Origin: JBKBIP01 sp046297495 | GTDB taxonomy: Bacteria; Planctomycetota; Planctomycetia; Gemmatales; Gemmataceae | Assembly (NCBI GenBank): GCA_046297495.1 | Contig: JBKBIP010000007.1 | Location: 62,001 to 126,000 of the forward strand | Direction of reading: 5' to 3' | Length of the DNA: 64,000 nucleotides | Shown: piece after piece, positions 35,385-44,771 of the stretch | Layout: each line of letters begins with the position of its first letter | Numbering within the stretch: position 1 is the stretch's first letter | Translations under genes and position numbers: made by a program | The notes under the pieces: generated by a model | The model's database searches: none | Told to the model about the DNA's origin: nothing | Seen by the model: only the letters and a program-made list of their open reading frames with translations

Positions 35385-38300
35385 ATGAGACGGTTTGCTC
35401 TGTTTACGGGAATTTTGGGTTTGATTGGCGTTGTGGTCTATGTCACCAGCTCGCGGGCCGATGGTCCAGAGCCGGAGAAGATCGATTTCAATACGCACAT
35501 TCGACCGATTTTGTCGGATAACTGCTTTGCCTGTCACGGTCCTGATGAGAAGACCCGCAAGGGGAAGCTGCGGCTCGATACGGACGCCGATTTCCTTGCC
35601 GACCGGGGCGGCTATAAGCTGTTGGTGGCCAACGATGTGAACCAGAGCGAATTGTTCCGCCGGATCGTCACCAGCAATCCACGCGAGCAGATGCCGCCGC
35701 CGAAGTCGGGCAAGCAGTTGACGGCGGAACAAATTGCGCTCCTCAAGCGTTGGATCGAACAGGGGGCCGAGTACCGCAAACATTGGGCCTTTATTCCCCC
35801 CAAGCGGCCGGAATTGCCGAAGGTGAAAAATACCACCTGGCCGCGTAATCCGCTTGACTATTTCATCCTGGCCCGCTTGGAACAAGAAGGGCTGCAACCG
35901 TCGCCGGAAGCGGATCGGCGCACGCTCATCCGCCGGGTGACCCTGGACCTGACCGGCCTGCCGCCGACCCCCGCTGAGGTGGAAGCGTTTGTCAACGACC
36001 CGTCGCCGGATGCTTACGAAAAAGTCGTGGATCGACTGCTGGCCAGCCCGCGCTACGGTGAGCACCGCGCGCGCTACTGGCTGGACGTGGCCCGCTACGG
36101 CGACACGCACGGCTTGCACCTCGATAATTACCGTGAAATCTGGCCCTACCGCGATTGGCTGATCCAGGCGTTTAATCAAAATATGCCGTTCGATCAATTC
36201 GTGATGGAACAGCTGGCCGGCGACCTGCTGCCTAACCCAACGCTGGATCAGCTCGTGGCCACCGGCTTCAATCGCTGCCATGTCACCACCAGCGAAGGGG
36301 GTTCCATCGCCGAGGAGGTCTATGTCCGCAACGTCGTCGATTGCGTGGAAACGACCGGCACGGTGTTCCTGGGACTGACAATGGGCTGTGCCGTTTGCCA
36401 CGATCATAAGTATGACCCGCTCTCGCAGACCGAGTTTTACCAGATGTTCGCTTTCTTCAACAGCATCGACGGCAACCCGCTCGACGGCAACAACGCCCGC
36501 CATCCCCCCGTGGCGCAAGTGCCTACGCCAGAGCAAAAACAGCAGCTGGACGGCCTGCGTCAACAGATCGCCACGACGCAACGGGAGATTCAGGACCAAC
36601 TAGCCGCGCATCGGTACATCGAGCCGGAAACGCCGCTGGTGATGCCGCCTCCCCAGCCGGAAGAAATCGTCTGGATCGACGACGACGTGCCGGCCGGCGC
36701 GACCCCGCACGGTAACTGGCAGTGGGTGACGGAGCCGGTGTATAGCGGCCAGCGGGCCTCGACGCGCAACGCCGCTGGCCTGGATCAGCACTTTTTCACC
36801 GGAGCTGCCAAACCTTTGACGGTAGCTAAGAATGATCGACTGTTCGCTTACGTCTATCTCGACCCCCAGAACCCACCGCAACAAATCATGATGCAGTGGA
36901 ACGACGGCAACTGGGAACATCGCGCCTACTGGGGAGACAATCAAATTATCTTCGGGCGCAACGGCACCCCCAGCCGATGGCGCATCGGTAGTCTGCCCAA
37001 GCCGGGGCAGTGGGTGCGTCTGGAAGTGGAGGCGGCCAAGGTTGGTCTGGCTCCAGGGGCCAAGATCAACGGTTGGGCCTTCACGCAGTACGGCGGTACC
37101 GTCTATTGGGACAAGGCCGGCATCGTGAAGGTCGATGACATTCGCGTGCTCTACGATTCCCTGGCCCGCTGGGAAGAGGATCAACGCAAATCGCCCAAGT
37201 CCGACCTGCCCCCTGACATTCAAGCCCTCATTCAGCTGAACCCAGAAAAACGCACGGCGGCTCAGAACAAACGTTTGACGGAGTATTTCGTCGAATTCGT
37301 CGATCTGCGCACGCGCGACACTTTTGATCCCTTGCACCAACGATTGGAACAGTTACAGCGACAGCTCGACGGCCTGGAAAAAGCCACGCCGACCACGTTG
37401 ATTTGGAAGGAATTAGCCCAGCCGAAGCCGGCCTACGTGCTGATCCGCGGCGAATATGACAAGAAGGGGCCTAAAGTAGAACGTCAGACGCCCAGCGTGT
37501 TGCCCCCCATGTCGCCGGAGTTGCCGCGGGATCGTCTTGGTTTCGCCCGCTGGCTGCTGGCCCCCGATCAGCCGCTGACCGCGCGCGTGGCCGTCAATCG
37601 CTTCTGGCAGCAGTATTTCGGCACTGGCATCGTCAAGACCAGTGAAGACTTCGGCAGCCAGGGAGACCCACCCAGCCATCCCGAACTACTCGATTGGTTG
37701 GCGATGGCATTCATGACAGGCGCGTTTAGCGAGCGAGCCAACGGCGAGCGCTCCTCTCCCTGGAATGTCAAACAGCTGCACAAGCTCATCGTCATGTCGG
37801 CCACCTATCGGCAATCATCGAAGGTGACGCCGCAACTACTGGCCAAGGACCCGAATAACCGCCTCCTGGCGCGTGGCCCGCGTTTTCGGCTCGATGCCGA
37901 GATGGTGCGCGATCAAGCGCTGTTCGTCAGTGGTTTGTTGGTGGAGAAGATCGGCGGTCCCAGCGTCAAGCCGCCGCAACCGGCGGGACTGTGGGAGGCG
38001 GTGGGCTACACGTCGTCCAACACGGCCCGCTTCACCGCTGACACCGGCCCAGACAAAGTGTTCCGCCGCAGCATGTACACCTTCTGGAAACGCACCTCGC
38101 CCCCACCGCAAATGACGATCATCGACGCTCCCTCGCGCGAATCCTGTACCGCCCGTCGCGAACGGACCAACACACCCTTGCAAGCGCTGTTGCTGATGAA
38201 CGAGACGCAATTCGTCGAAGCGTCGCGCCACTTGGCCCAGCGCGTGCTCAAGGAAGGGGGCACGACCACCGACCAACGCTTGGCACACCTGTTCCGGATC

Positions 38301-38519
38301 GCCACCGCCCGCCGTCCCGATAGCCGCGAGCTGAGCATATTGCACAACGTCCTCAGCGCCCACTTGGCCGAGTACAAGCAGAATCCCGACGCCGCCCAAG
38401 CCTTGATCCGCCAAGGGGAGATCAAACCCGACGACCTGTTCGATGCCGTCGAGCTGGCCGCCTGGACGATGGTGGCCAACTTGGTGTTGAATCTGGATGA
38501 GGTGGTGACGAAGGGGTGA
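35385..38519 (+). CDS. PSD1-type cytochrome protein with LamG-like insert, copy 2
   Basis: A 1044-residue exported protein with a signal peptide (ending near SSRA). Order: PSCyt1 with NCFACHG, DUF1549 with CAVCH, a beta-sandwich insert at about residues 430-580 (WIDDDVPAG, QIIFGRNGTPSRWRIG, LRVL-like end) resembling a LamG/concanavalin-type domain, a short helical link, and DUF1553. Both heme motifs are conserved. The insert differs from that of the first PSD1 but sits at the same place. Transcribed just ahead of its DUF1501 partner, with a terminator-like palindrome between. Confidence 0.88.
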   Translation: MRRFALFTGILGLIGVVVYVTSSRADGPEPEKIDFNTHIRPILSDNCFACHGPDEKTRKGKLRLDTDADFLADRGGYKLLVANDVNQSELFRRIVTSNPREQMPPPKSGKQLTAEQIALLKRWIEQGAEYRKHWAFIPPKRPELPKVKNTTWPRNPLDYFILARLEQEGLQPSPEADRRTLIRRVTLDLTGLPPTPAEVEAFVNDPSPDAYEKVVDRLLASPRYGEHRARYWLDVARYGDTHGLHLDNYREIWPYRDWLIQAFNQNMPFDQFVMEQLAGDLLPNPTLDQLVATGFNRCHVTTSEGGSIAEEVYVRNVVDCVETTGTVFLGLTMGCAVCHDHKYDPLSQTEFYQMFAFFNSIDGNPLDGNNARHPPVAQVPTPEQKQQLDGLRQQIATTQREIQDQLAAHRYIEPETPLVMPPPQPEEIVWIDDDVPAGATPHGNWQWVTEPVYSGQRASTRNAAGLDQHFFTGAAKPLTVAKNDRLFAYVYLDPQNPPQQIMMQWNDGNWEHRAYWGDNQIIFGRNGTPSRWRIGSLPKPGQWVRLEVEAAKVGLAPGAKINGWAFTQYGGTVYWDKAGIVKVDDIRVLYDSLARWEEDQRKSPKSDLPPDIQALIQLNPEKRTAAQNKRLTEYFVEFVDLRTRDTFDPLHQRLEQLQRQLDGLEKATPTTLIWKELAQPKPAYVLIRGEYDKKGPKVERQTPSVLPPMSPELPRDRLGFARWLLAPDQPLTARVAVNRFWQQYFGTGIVKTSEDFGSQGDPPSHPELLDWLAMAFMTGAFSERANGERSSPWNVKQLHKLIVMSATYRQSSKVTPQLLAKDPNNRLLARGPRFRLDAEMVRDQALFVSGLLVEKIGGPSVKPPQPAGLWEAVGYTSSNTARFTADTGPDKVFRRSMYTFWKRTSPPPQMTIIDAPSRESCTARRERTNTPLQALLLMNETQFVEASRHLAQRVLKEGGTTTDQRLAHLFRIATARRPDSRELSILHNVLSAHLAEYKQNPDAAQALIRQGEIKPDDLFDAVELAAWTMVANLVLNLDEVVTKG

Positions 38520-38842
38520 TGAAGAGAGGTCAACTGAAGCCCATCGCGGCGGCCTTCAGGCCGTGAGCGAAGGCGGCCATAAAGGGCTAAAATCCTGACA
38601 CCATAATGGTTAGCGCGCGGTCCCAGGCCTAAGAGTCTGTTTGGATCTTTTTCAGCGAGCGGCGGGGTTTAGCCCCGTCGTGAGGACGCACGGCGGGGTT
38701 GAACCCCGCCGCTCGCCTTTTTTTCTCGTGGAACAATATTCAAACAGTCTCTAAACGCCTGGGCTAACGACAATACAGAAATCCATATATCATCATTACT
38801 GATAGCGGATCGCCGACAGCTAATAGCCAAAGGAAAACACCC
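38520..38842. other. Intergenic region between PSD1 and DUF1501
   Basis: 323 bp with no gene. It includes short GC-rich inverted segments near 38550-38590 and the large palindrome with a T run at 38655-38724, which probably separates the PSD1 and DUF1501 transcripts at least in part. Confidence 0.5.
38655..38724 (+). terminator. Palindrome with T run (terminator-like repeat)
   Basis: GCGAGCGGCGGGGTT (38655-38669) and AACCCCGCCGCTCGC (38702-38716) are exact 15-bp arms. Two small hairpins lie between them, and seven T (38718-38724) follow. The arm sequence GCGAGCGG resembles the repeats at 42252 and 45477, so a repeat element may have been adopted as terminator. Confidence 0.65.
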
Positions 38843-40321
38843 ATGCACCCCATATGTGACTCCATCCAATTGGAAACTCGGCGTCAATTCTTTGCTTCTT
38901 GCGGGCAGCGGTTGAGTATCGGCACGGCGGCGTTGGCGACGCTGTTGGCGGCGGAGCGGCGCGGCCCGGTGGCTGCCGCCACGGACAAGACCAACACAGG
39001 CGGGTTGCCCGGTTTGCCGCACTTCGCCCCCAAGGCCAAGCGGGCCATTTACCTGTTCATGTCCGGCGCGCCGTCGCAGATGGACACCTTCGACTACAAG
39101 CCGAAGATGGATGACTGGTTTGACAAGGATTTGCCCGAATCGATTCGTCAGGGACAACGGCTAACCACGATGACATCGGGGCAGAAGCGCTTTCCCATCG
39201 CGCCGTCGATGTTCAAGTTCCAGCAGCACGGCCAATCGGGAGCGTGGGTCAGCGAATTGCTACCGCACATCTCGACCATCGTGGATGACATCGCTATTAT
39301 CAAAACCATCCACACCGAGGCCATCAACCACGATCCGGCCATCACCTACATCTGCACCGGCAGCCAATTGCCCGGCAAACCGAGTCTGGGGGCCTGGCTG
39401 AGCTACGGCCTGGGGAGCGAGAACCAGAACCTCCCCGCTTTCGTCGTGCTCAATTCGACCTGGACCGGCCGCAAGGAAGCGCAAGCCCTGTACAACCGGC
39501 TGTGGGGGTCGGGGTTTCTGGCGTCACGGCATCAGGGGGTCATGCTGCGCACCCAAGGCGACCCGGTATTATTCCTCAGCAATCCCGACGGCGTCAGCAT
39601 GGACACGCGCCGCCGGATGTTGGATGCCCTGAATCAGCTCAACCAGAAGCAGTACGAACAGCTCGGCGATCCCGAAATTCAGACGCGCATCGCCCAGTAT
39701 GAAATGGCCTTCCGCATGCAAGCGTCCGTGCCGGAGCTGACCGATCTCTCGAAAGAGCCCGAAAGCATCTTCGACTTGTACGGCCCGGATTCCAAAATCC
39801 CCGGCACCTTCGCCTACAATTGTCTCCTGGCCCGGCGCATGGCTGAGCGCGACGTGCGCTTCGTGCAGATATTCCATCGCGGCTGGGACCAGCACGGCAG
39901 CTTGCCGCGCGATTTGACCAATCAATGCCGTGACATCGACCAGGGAGCCGCCGCGCTCATCAAGGACTTGAAACAACGCGGCTTACTCGATGACACGTTG
40001 GTGATCTGGGGCGGCGAGTTTGGCCGGACCATCTATTGTCAAGGAGCGTTGTCGCGTACCAACTACGGCCGCGATCACCACCCGCGCTGTTTTACCATGT
40101 GGATGGCCGGCGGGGGCATCCAAGGGGGCATCGTCCACGGCGAAACCGACGATTTCAGCTACAACATCGTCCGCGACCCGGTCCATATCCGCGACATGAA
40201 CGCCACCATCCTGCGCCAGCTCGGCATCGACCACCGCCGCCTGTCCGTCAAATTCCAGGGCCTCGACCAACGCCTCACCGGCGTCGAGGAAGCGCACCCA
40301 ATCGAGGCGATCTTGGCGTGA
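38843..40321 (+). CDS. DUF1501 family secreted protein, copy 2
   Basis: A 492-residue DUF1501 protein. The N terminus has ETRRQFFASCG and a hydrophobic segment, a Tat-like signal. Hallmarks: YLFMSGAPSQMDTFDYKPK, GAWLSYGLGSENQNLPAFV, GWDQHGSL, WGGEFGRT. It is the partner of the PSD1 gene upstream. Compared with copy 1 the N-terminal half is longer and carries an extra segment after FVVLNST. Function unknown; the family belongs to the alkaline-phosphatase-like superfamily by sequence hints. Confidence 0.88.
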   Translation: MHPICDSIQLETRRQFFASCGQRLSIGTAALATLLAAERRGPVAAATDKTNTGGLPGLPHFAPKAKRAIYLFMSGAPSQMDTFDYKPKMDDWFDKDLPESIRQGQRLTTMTSGQKRFPIAPSMFKFQQHGQSGAWVSELLPHISTIVDDIAIIKTIHTEAINHDPAITYICTGSQLPGKPSLGAWLSYGLGSENQNLPAFVVLNSTWTGRKEAQALYNRLWGSGFLASRHQGVMLRTQGDPVLFLSNPDGVSMDTRRRMLDALNQLNQKQYEQLGDPEIQTRIAQYEMAFRMQASVPELTDLSKEPESIFDLYGPDSKIPGTFAYNCLLARRMAERDVRFVQIFHRGWDQHGSLPRDLTNQCRDIDQGAAALIKDLKQRGLLDDTLVIWGGEFGRTIYCQGALSRTNYGRDHHPRCFTMWMAGGGIQGGIVHGETDDFSYNIVRDPVHIRDMNATILRQLGIDHRRLSVKFQGLDQRLTGVEEAHPIEAILA

Positions 40322-40420
40322 GGGGGATGTCGATGTGGTTAATCAGATTCGCACTTCGATGTGGCGACCACGCCCGGATGATGGCGTCTTTTCTCCTTTC
40401 GCCGATTGGATGTCTTCCTT

Positions 40421-41554
40421 ATGTCCCCAAACACCTTCGACGTGATCGTTCTCGGCCTCGGCGCGATGGGGAGCGCGGCGGTGTGCGTGTTGGCGCGGCG
40501 GGGGCGGCGCGTGCTGGGGGTGGAGCAATTTCCGCTGGTTCACGACCAGGGCAGCTCGCACGGCCATACCCGCGCCATTCGCAAAGCCTACTTCGAGCAT
40601 CCCGATTACGTGCCGCTGTTGCACCAGGCATACGCGGGCTGGTACGAGCTGGAGCAACAGACGGGCCGGCATTTGTTCACCGAAGCGGGCTGTCTGAGCA
40701 TTGGCAAACCGCATGGGGAGCTGGTTGCCGGGGTGAAACGGGCCGCCGCCGAGCATCGCTTGCCGGTCGAGGAGCTGACAGGCGACGATGTCCGACGCCG
40801 CTTTCCCGCGTTCCAGCTCCCGGAGCATGAAGTCGGCGTGCTGGAGCGCGACGCCGGTTTTCTCTACGTGGAAGAATGCGTGCGGGCCTTCCTGGACGAA
40901 GCCCGCCACCGGGGGGCCGAACTGCACGAGAACGAACCCGTTTTATCCTGGGATGCAACTGCGAGTGGCGTGACAGTTCGAACTAGACGGCAAGAATACA
41001 CGGCGGCGAAGCTGATCATCACCGCTGGCGCTTGGGCCAGCCAGGCGCTGGCGGACCTGAATTTGCCGCTCGTAGTGCGACGCAAGGTGCTCCTTTGGTT
41101 CGCCACCCAGAATGATTCCCTGTTCCGCCGCGATGGCTTTCCAGTGTACATGGTGGAGACCACGAGCGGTTTCTACTATGGCTTTCCGGTCTTGGATGCA
41201 CACGGATTGAAAGTGGCCCGCCATGACGGCGGCGCGGTGGTGGCGGACCCCCTTGGCGTGGATCGCGCCGTGCGGGAGTCGGATGAAATGGAATGCCGTC
41301 AATTCTTGCAAGTCTATCTGCCGCCAGCCAACGGCCCGCGCCGCCACGGCAAGGTATGTCTCTATACTATGACACCGGATCAGCATTTTATCGTGGATGC
41401 ACACCCGCGCCATGAAAATGTTGTTCTCGCCGCCGGTTTCTCCGGTCACGGCTTCAAATTCGCTCCCGTCATCGGCGCGGTTCTGGCCGACTTGGCCGAG
41501 CAGGGGGAAACCACCCAACCTATCGGAATGTTTCGGTTGAGTCGGTTCGGGTGA
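40421..41554 (+). CDS. Sarcosine oxidase / N-methyltryptophan oxidase-like flavoenzyme
   Basis: A 377-residue monomeric sarcosine-oxidase family protein. It has an N-terminal FAD motif LGLGAMGSA and the segment SSHGHTRAIR, and C313 in KVCLYTMTPDQHFIVD matches the covalent-FAD cysteine of sarcosine oxidase. It oxidises N-methyl amino acids, giving formaldehyde and hydrogen peroxide; the exact substrate is not determined. ATG 40421 is preferred over 40406. It starts 99 bp after DUF1501 copy 2 and ends convergent with the deaminase gene 38 bp away. Confidence 0.88.
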   Translation: MSPNTFDVIVLGLGAMGSAAVCVLARRGRRVLGVEQFPLVHDQGSSHGHTRAIRKAYFEHPDYVPLLHQAYAGWYELEQQTGRHLFTEAGCLSIGKPHGELVAGVKRAAAEHRLPVEELTGDDVRRRFPAFQLPEHEVGVLERDAGFLYVEECVRAFLDEARHRGAELHENEPVLSWDATASGVTVRTRRQEYTAAKLIITAGAWASQALADLNLPLVVRRKVLLWFATQNDSLFRRDGFPVYMVETTSGFYYGFPVLDAHGLKVARHDGGAVVADPLGVDRAVRESDEMECRQFLQVYLPPANGPRRHGKVCLYTMTPDQHFIVDAHPRHENVVLAAGFSGHGFKFAPVIGAVLADLAEQGETTQPIGMFRLSRFG

Positions 41555-41592
41555 CGTATCACGCAATCTGGCAGAGTGACGGCCACCTGCGT

Positions 41593-42216
41593 TTATTTTT
41601 TCTTGCGATACATTCCTTCCGGAACCGCCAGGAATAGCGCGTTGCACTCGCTTTCCAGCACACCTCCCAGCAGCGCGGTCTGGCGGAAGGGAGTGCGGCG
41701 AATCACTTCCTCAGCGCGGATATCGATCTGCCACCAGCCTTGTTCGACTAATCGGGGGATGGAGATGCCATAGACGACCGCGCTGATGCCCGCCCATTCC
41801 ACCGCTGACTGGCACATGGGGCACGGCTCGGCGGTGGTGTAGAGGACTAACGCTGGCCAATCGATGTGGGGATGGTCGGCGGCGCAGCGGTTGATGGTGA
41901 CGATCTCGCCGTGAAACGTGGGACTAGCGGCGGACAGGTTATGTCCTGCGGCCATCACCTGGCCGGATTCGGAATGCGCAAGGACGGCCCCGAACGGCAA
42001 TTGTGGCACCTTCTTCGCTTGCTCGATGGCCAACCGCATGAAATGGTCATGATCCAGAGGAGGTACCACGGGTCGTTCTCCATCCGTGACAGGCGCTGGC
42101 AATGGCTTGGTCGATGTCCAGAAGCGCGCGACGCTCCAGCTGGCCGCCGCGCCGACCAAGCCGCCGAGCACGCATCCGGAAAGAAAGCGCCGTCGTGACT
42201 GGTGCTTGTGATCCAT
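41593..42216 (-). CDS. Tat-exported cytidine/guanine-deaminase-like protein
   Basis: A 207-residue zinc deaminase of the CMP/dCMP-guanine deaminase superfamily. H102 and E104 in FHGEIVTI and the PCPMC pair C132/C135 form the zinc site. Most unusually the N terminus is a Tat signal (SRRRFLSG followed by a hydrophobic segment), so it should act outside the cytoplasm. The C-terminal part resembles the guanine-deaminase/TadA group. The substrate is open. Confidence 0.82.
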   Translation of the reverse strand: MDHKHQSRRRFLSGCVLGGLVGAAASWSVARFWTSTKPLPAPVTDGERPVVPPLDHDHFMRLAIEQAKKVPQLPFGAVLAHSESGQVMAAGHNLSAASPTFHGEIVTINRCAADHPHIDWPALVLYTTAEPCPMCQSAVEWAGISAVVYGISIPRLVEQGWWQIDIRAEEVIRRTPFRQTALLGGVLESECNALFLAVPEGMYRKKK

Positions 42217-42251
42217 GAGAATCTGTCGCTGAGAGGAGAATCGGCAAAACC

Positions 42252-42318
42252 GGCGAGCGGGGGACGGTTGCCGCCCGGTAACACCCTTTCACCGAGGGGC
42301 TAACGCCTCCCGCTCGCC
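42252..42318. repeat. GGCGAGCGGG palindromic repeat, copy 1
   Basis: GGCGAGCGGGGGACG (42252-42266) and CGCCTCCCGCTCGCC (42304-42318) form nearly exact inverted arms with a spacer of about 37 bases. It belongs with the elements at 45477-45552 and 38655-38716 by the arm sequence. Confidence 0.65.
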
Positions 42319-42351
42319 ATGTTCGGCGCGAGATGAAATATCCAAACAACC

Positions 42352-43677
42352 TCAGAACGGAATGGGACCTTTGCGACCTTGGGGAATGTCGCTGGGGCGG
42401 CATTCCGTGGTGTCCACTTGCGGCTGAGCTGGCATCGCGCCGGCGTTTCCCGCTTCGGATTGGATGCCAGGAAGCGACGGGCCGGGAAGCAGCCATTCCG
42501 GCTCGGAAGCCTCCTCGCCCCAACTGTCGTCCACTTCTTCGGGTGTGGCGATGGGTTCGGCGATTTCCTCATCCGTCTGTTCCGTCGGCGTCGGCGTCGT
42601 GACCGGCGCTTCAACGGGATAGCATTTGCCAGAATACGGACAAACGATGACGCGGCGGTGATAATCGCAATCCATCGAGCCGTAGTGGGGATCGTCGTGA
42701 TACGGATCGGCCGTCACCGAATCATCATCCGTCGGTTCTTCTTGCTCTTCGCTGACACTGAAGATGTCGAGATATGGCATATCCACCTCGCCATATGGTA
42801 GCTCGACCTCGCACACCGGCGGTTCCTCGGATTCTTCTTCCCGCGTGGGGACGTCCTCTTCGGGGAAAATCTCTTCGGGATCGATGGTGTCCGAAACGTC
42901 CTCATCCCCCGGCGCCGGAATGCAAACCTCTTCCGATTCCATCCAGGGGCGCGGGCTGCCACCACGCGAACAGCCAGGCATGGCGGGACATTCCGGCGTG
43001 GATTGCTGGTAACAGGGGGTCTCTCGGCAGGTAGGGGGCTTGCCGTAATCGACGGTCTCGGACAGTTCCCCCAGACAATCAGGAACGCCTGGCGACCGTT
43101 CGCTCACCCGCGGCGCCGTTCCCTCGCACTCGTGTTCGCAGCCGGGCATGCAGGAGCCTGGCGGCACCGGGCAATTGGGGGAAGCATGCGCCAGGCTGGT
43201 CGAAACATCCGGACAACAACTCGGCGAATCCGAGCACTGGCCGCCATCATGAGCACAGACGGACGCGGCGGACGATGGATTCCAGCAACTGCCCGCCCAG
43301 AAGAGATAATGGTTGGCATCCTTTTCATGGATGTCGTTTCCGGCGGCGTCACTGACCGCATAGCAGGACAGATCGATGATCTGCACGGGCTGATCGTCCG
43401 ATCGCGTGGATGCGACCAGGGGCCGCGCACAACAGCACGTGGCGGAATGCGTCTCTTCCGTGGCAGACGACGTGTTCGCCTTCATGGCGCGGAACTGGGC
43501 ATGATAGCCCCGCGCCATCACCGTCACCGGGTTGAGATCGACGGCCGCTCGGCAGACACTTTGAACATTTTGGGTCAACTGTGCCCGCGTACAGCCTCGG
43601 CATTGGTCGGCCATCCAGTAGATGCCGGTGGCCGCCGTCACCACCAAGGCACATCCACACCAAAATACTTTCTTCAT
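42352..43677 (-). CDS. Cys-rich acidic secreted protein
   Basis: A 441-residue protein. The N-terminal MKKVFWCGCALVVTAATG is a signal or membrane anchor. The first 240 residues carry more than 25 cysteines (CCCARP, CSDSPSCCPDV, GCEHECEG). The rest is dominated by Asp/Glu with Pro (EEIFPEEDVPTREEESEEPP). AGAGAGGA precedes ATG 43677; the longer frame to 43836 is not expected to be translated. No family is recognised. It may be a disulfide-linked envelope or metal-binding protein, which is inference. Confidence 0.7.
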   Translation of the reverse strand: MKKVFWCGCALVVTAATGIYWMADQCRGCTRAQLTQNVQSVCRAAVDLNPVTVMARGYHAQFRAMKANTSSATEETHSATCCCARPLVASTRSDDQPVQIIDLSCYAVSDAAGNDIHEKDANHYLFWAGSCWNPSSAASVCAHDGGQCSDSPSCCPDVSTSLAHASPNCPVPPGSCMPGCEHECEGTAPRVSERSPGVPDCLGELSETVDYGKPPTCRETPCYQQSTPECPAMPGCSRGGSPRPWMESEEVCIPAPGDEDVSDTIDPEEIFPEEDVPTREEESEEPPVCEVELPYGEVDMPYLDIFSVSEEQEEPTDDDSVTADPYHDDPHYGSMDCDYHRRVIVCPYSGKCYPVEAPVTTPTPTEQTDEEIAEPIATPEEVDDSWGEEASEPEWLLPGPSLPGIQSEAGNAGAMPAQPQVDTTECRPSDIPQGRKGPIPF

Positions 43678-43890
43678 GGGTCCTCTCTGCTCCGAACCAA
43701 GGAAATAGATTCGCACGGCATCAGGACGAACTCGGCTTGTCCCGTGACACTCCGAGTTGGCTCTATTCGTGCATGGCGAGCAGCTTATAGCGACCGGGGA
43801 ACGATCATGCCAGAGCAATTGGGGCGGTGGAGGCAAAAGAGTCTAGCGTTGGGAGGAGAGGGGAAAGCCAAGCAGTTTCGGCGATTTGTT

Positions 43891-44676
43891 TCAAGTACAT
43901 TCCCGCCATAAACGCCGGCAGAGTTGGGCGCTGGCGCGCAAGTTCGCCACCGGCTCCACGTGGTCGGGATTCAATTCGAGACACAGCGGCACGGTATGAG
44001 CGAGTCGTCGCGCCGCGCGGAACACGTCGCTTAGGTCTTCTTCCGTCAGTTGGCCGTGCAGCAAGGGGAGATGGATGTCGCGCACGCCGTCATTATCATC
44101 CAGATGGATATAGCCCAGCCGAGGGCCGGCTTGGGCGATGGCGCGGGCGGGGTTCTCGTCGCTGATCAGGCAATGGCCGATGTCAAGCAATAGATACACG
44201 TTGGGATGGTTGCAAGTGGCCAGCCATGCGAGCGCCGCCGCGACGTTCGGCAAGGCCCGCCCTGGCACATGCTCGACGCACAGCCGCACGTGGCGTTGGG
44301 CGGCATGGTCGGCGAGCAAGCGGCAGGCTTCAGTGAAGTAGGTCAGACCCGCCGGGCTGGCATCGGTCCCCGCCACCAAGTAGCCGTGGCTGGCCCCCAG
44401 CGCGGCCGCGTCGGCGATATGTCGCTTATATAGCTCCACGGTGTCCCGGCGCCGGGACACATCCGCGCCATCCAGCTCGTATCCGTCTGGCAGCCCCTTG
44501 CCCAAGGCGGCACAGGCCACCACCACGCCAGCCTCGGCCAGCGCCGCCCGATGCGTCTCCGGCCGGTCGTCATGCCAAGCCACGACATCGACATACTCAA
44601 ACCCCATGTCTCCTGCTTGACAAACCGCTTCCTCGAAGGGGAGCGGCAAGGAATTCAACAGCACGGATAGTGGCAT
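43891..44676 (-). CDS. Sugar phosphate isomerase/epimerase-type TIM barrel
   Basis: A 261-residue xylose-isomerase-like TIM barrel of the AP-endonuclease-2/IolE superfamily. Metal-site residues appear in CVEHVPG (Glu), LLLDIGHCL (Asp/His), YIHLDDNDG (His, Asp) and LCLELNPDH (Glu). Sugar isomerisation or epimerisation is expected. ATG 44676 has GAGGAAAG upstream. It lies 95 bp after the TIGR04282 gene on the same strand and may be cotranscribed. Confidence 0.85.
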   Translation of the reverse strand: MPLSVLLNSLPLPFEEAVCQAGDMGFEYVDVVAWHDDRPETHRAALAEAGVVVACAALGKGLPDGYELDGADVSRRRDTVELYKRHIADAAALGASHGYLVAGTDASPAGLTYFTEACRLLADHAAQRHVRLCVEHVPGRALPNVAAALAWLATCNHPNVYLLLDIGHCLISDENPARAIAQAGPRLGYIHLDDNDGVRDIHLPLLHGQLTEEDLSDVFRAARRLAHTVPLCLELNPDHVEPVANLRASAQLCRRLWRECT

Positions 44677-44771
44677 GGCTTTCCTCGAAACAGGGCTGGC
44701 GGTTCGTTCATCTTTCCTGGACAAGAAGAGGCGATCGCCCTGAGCGTCCGGCGAGCCACCTTGCTCCGTAC

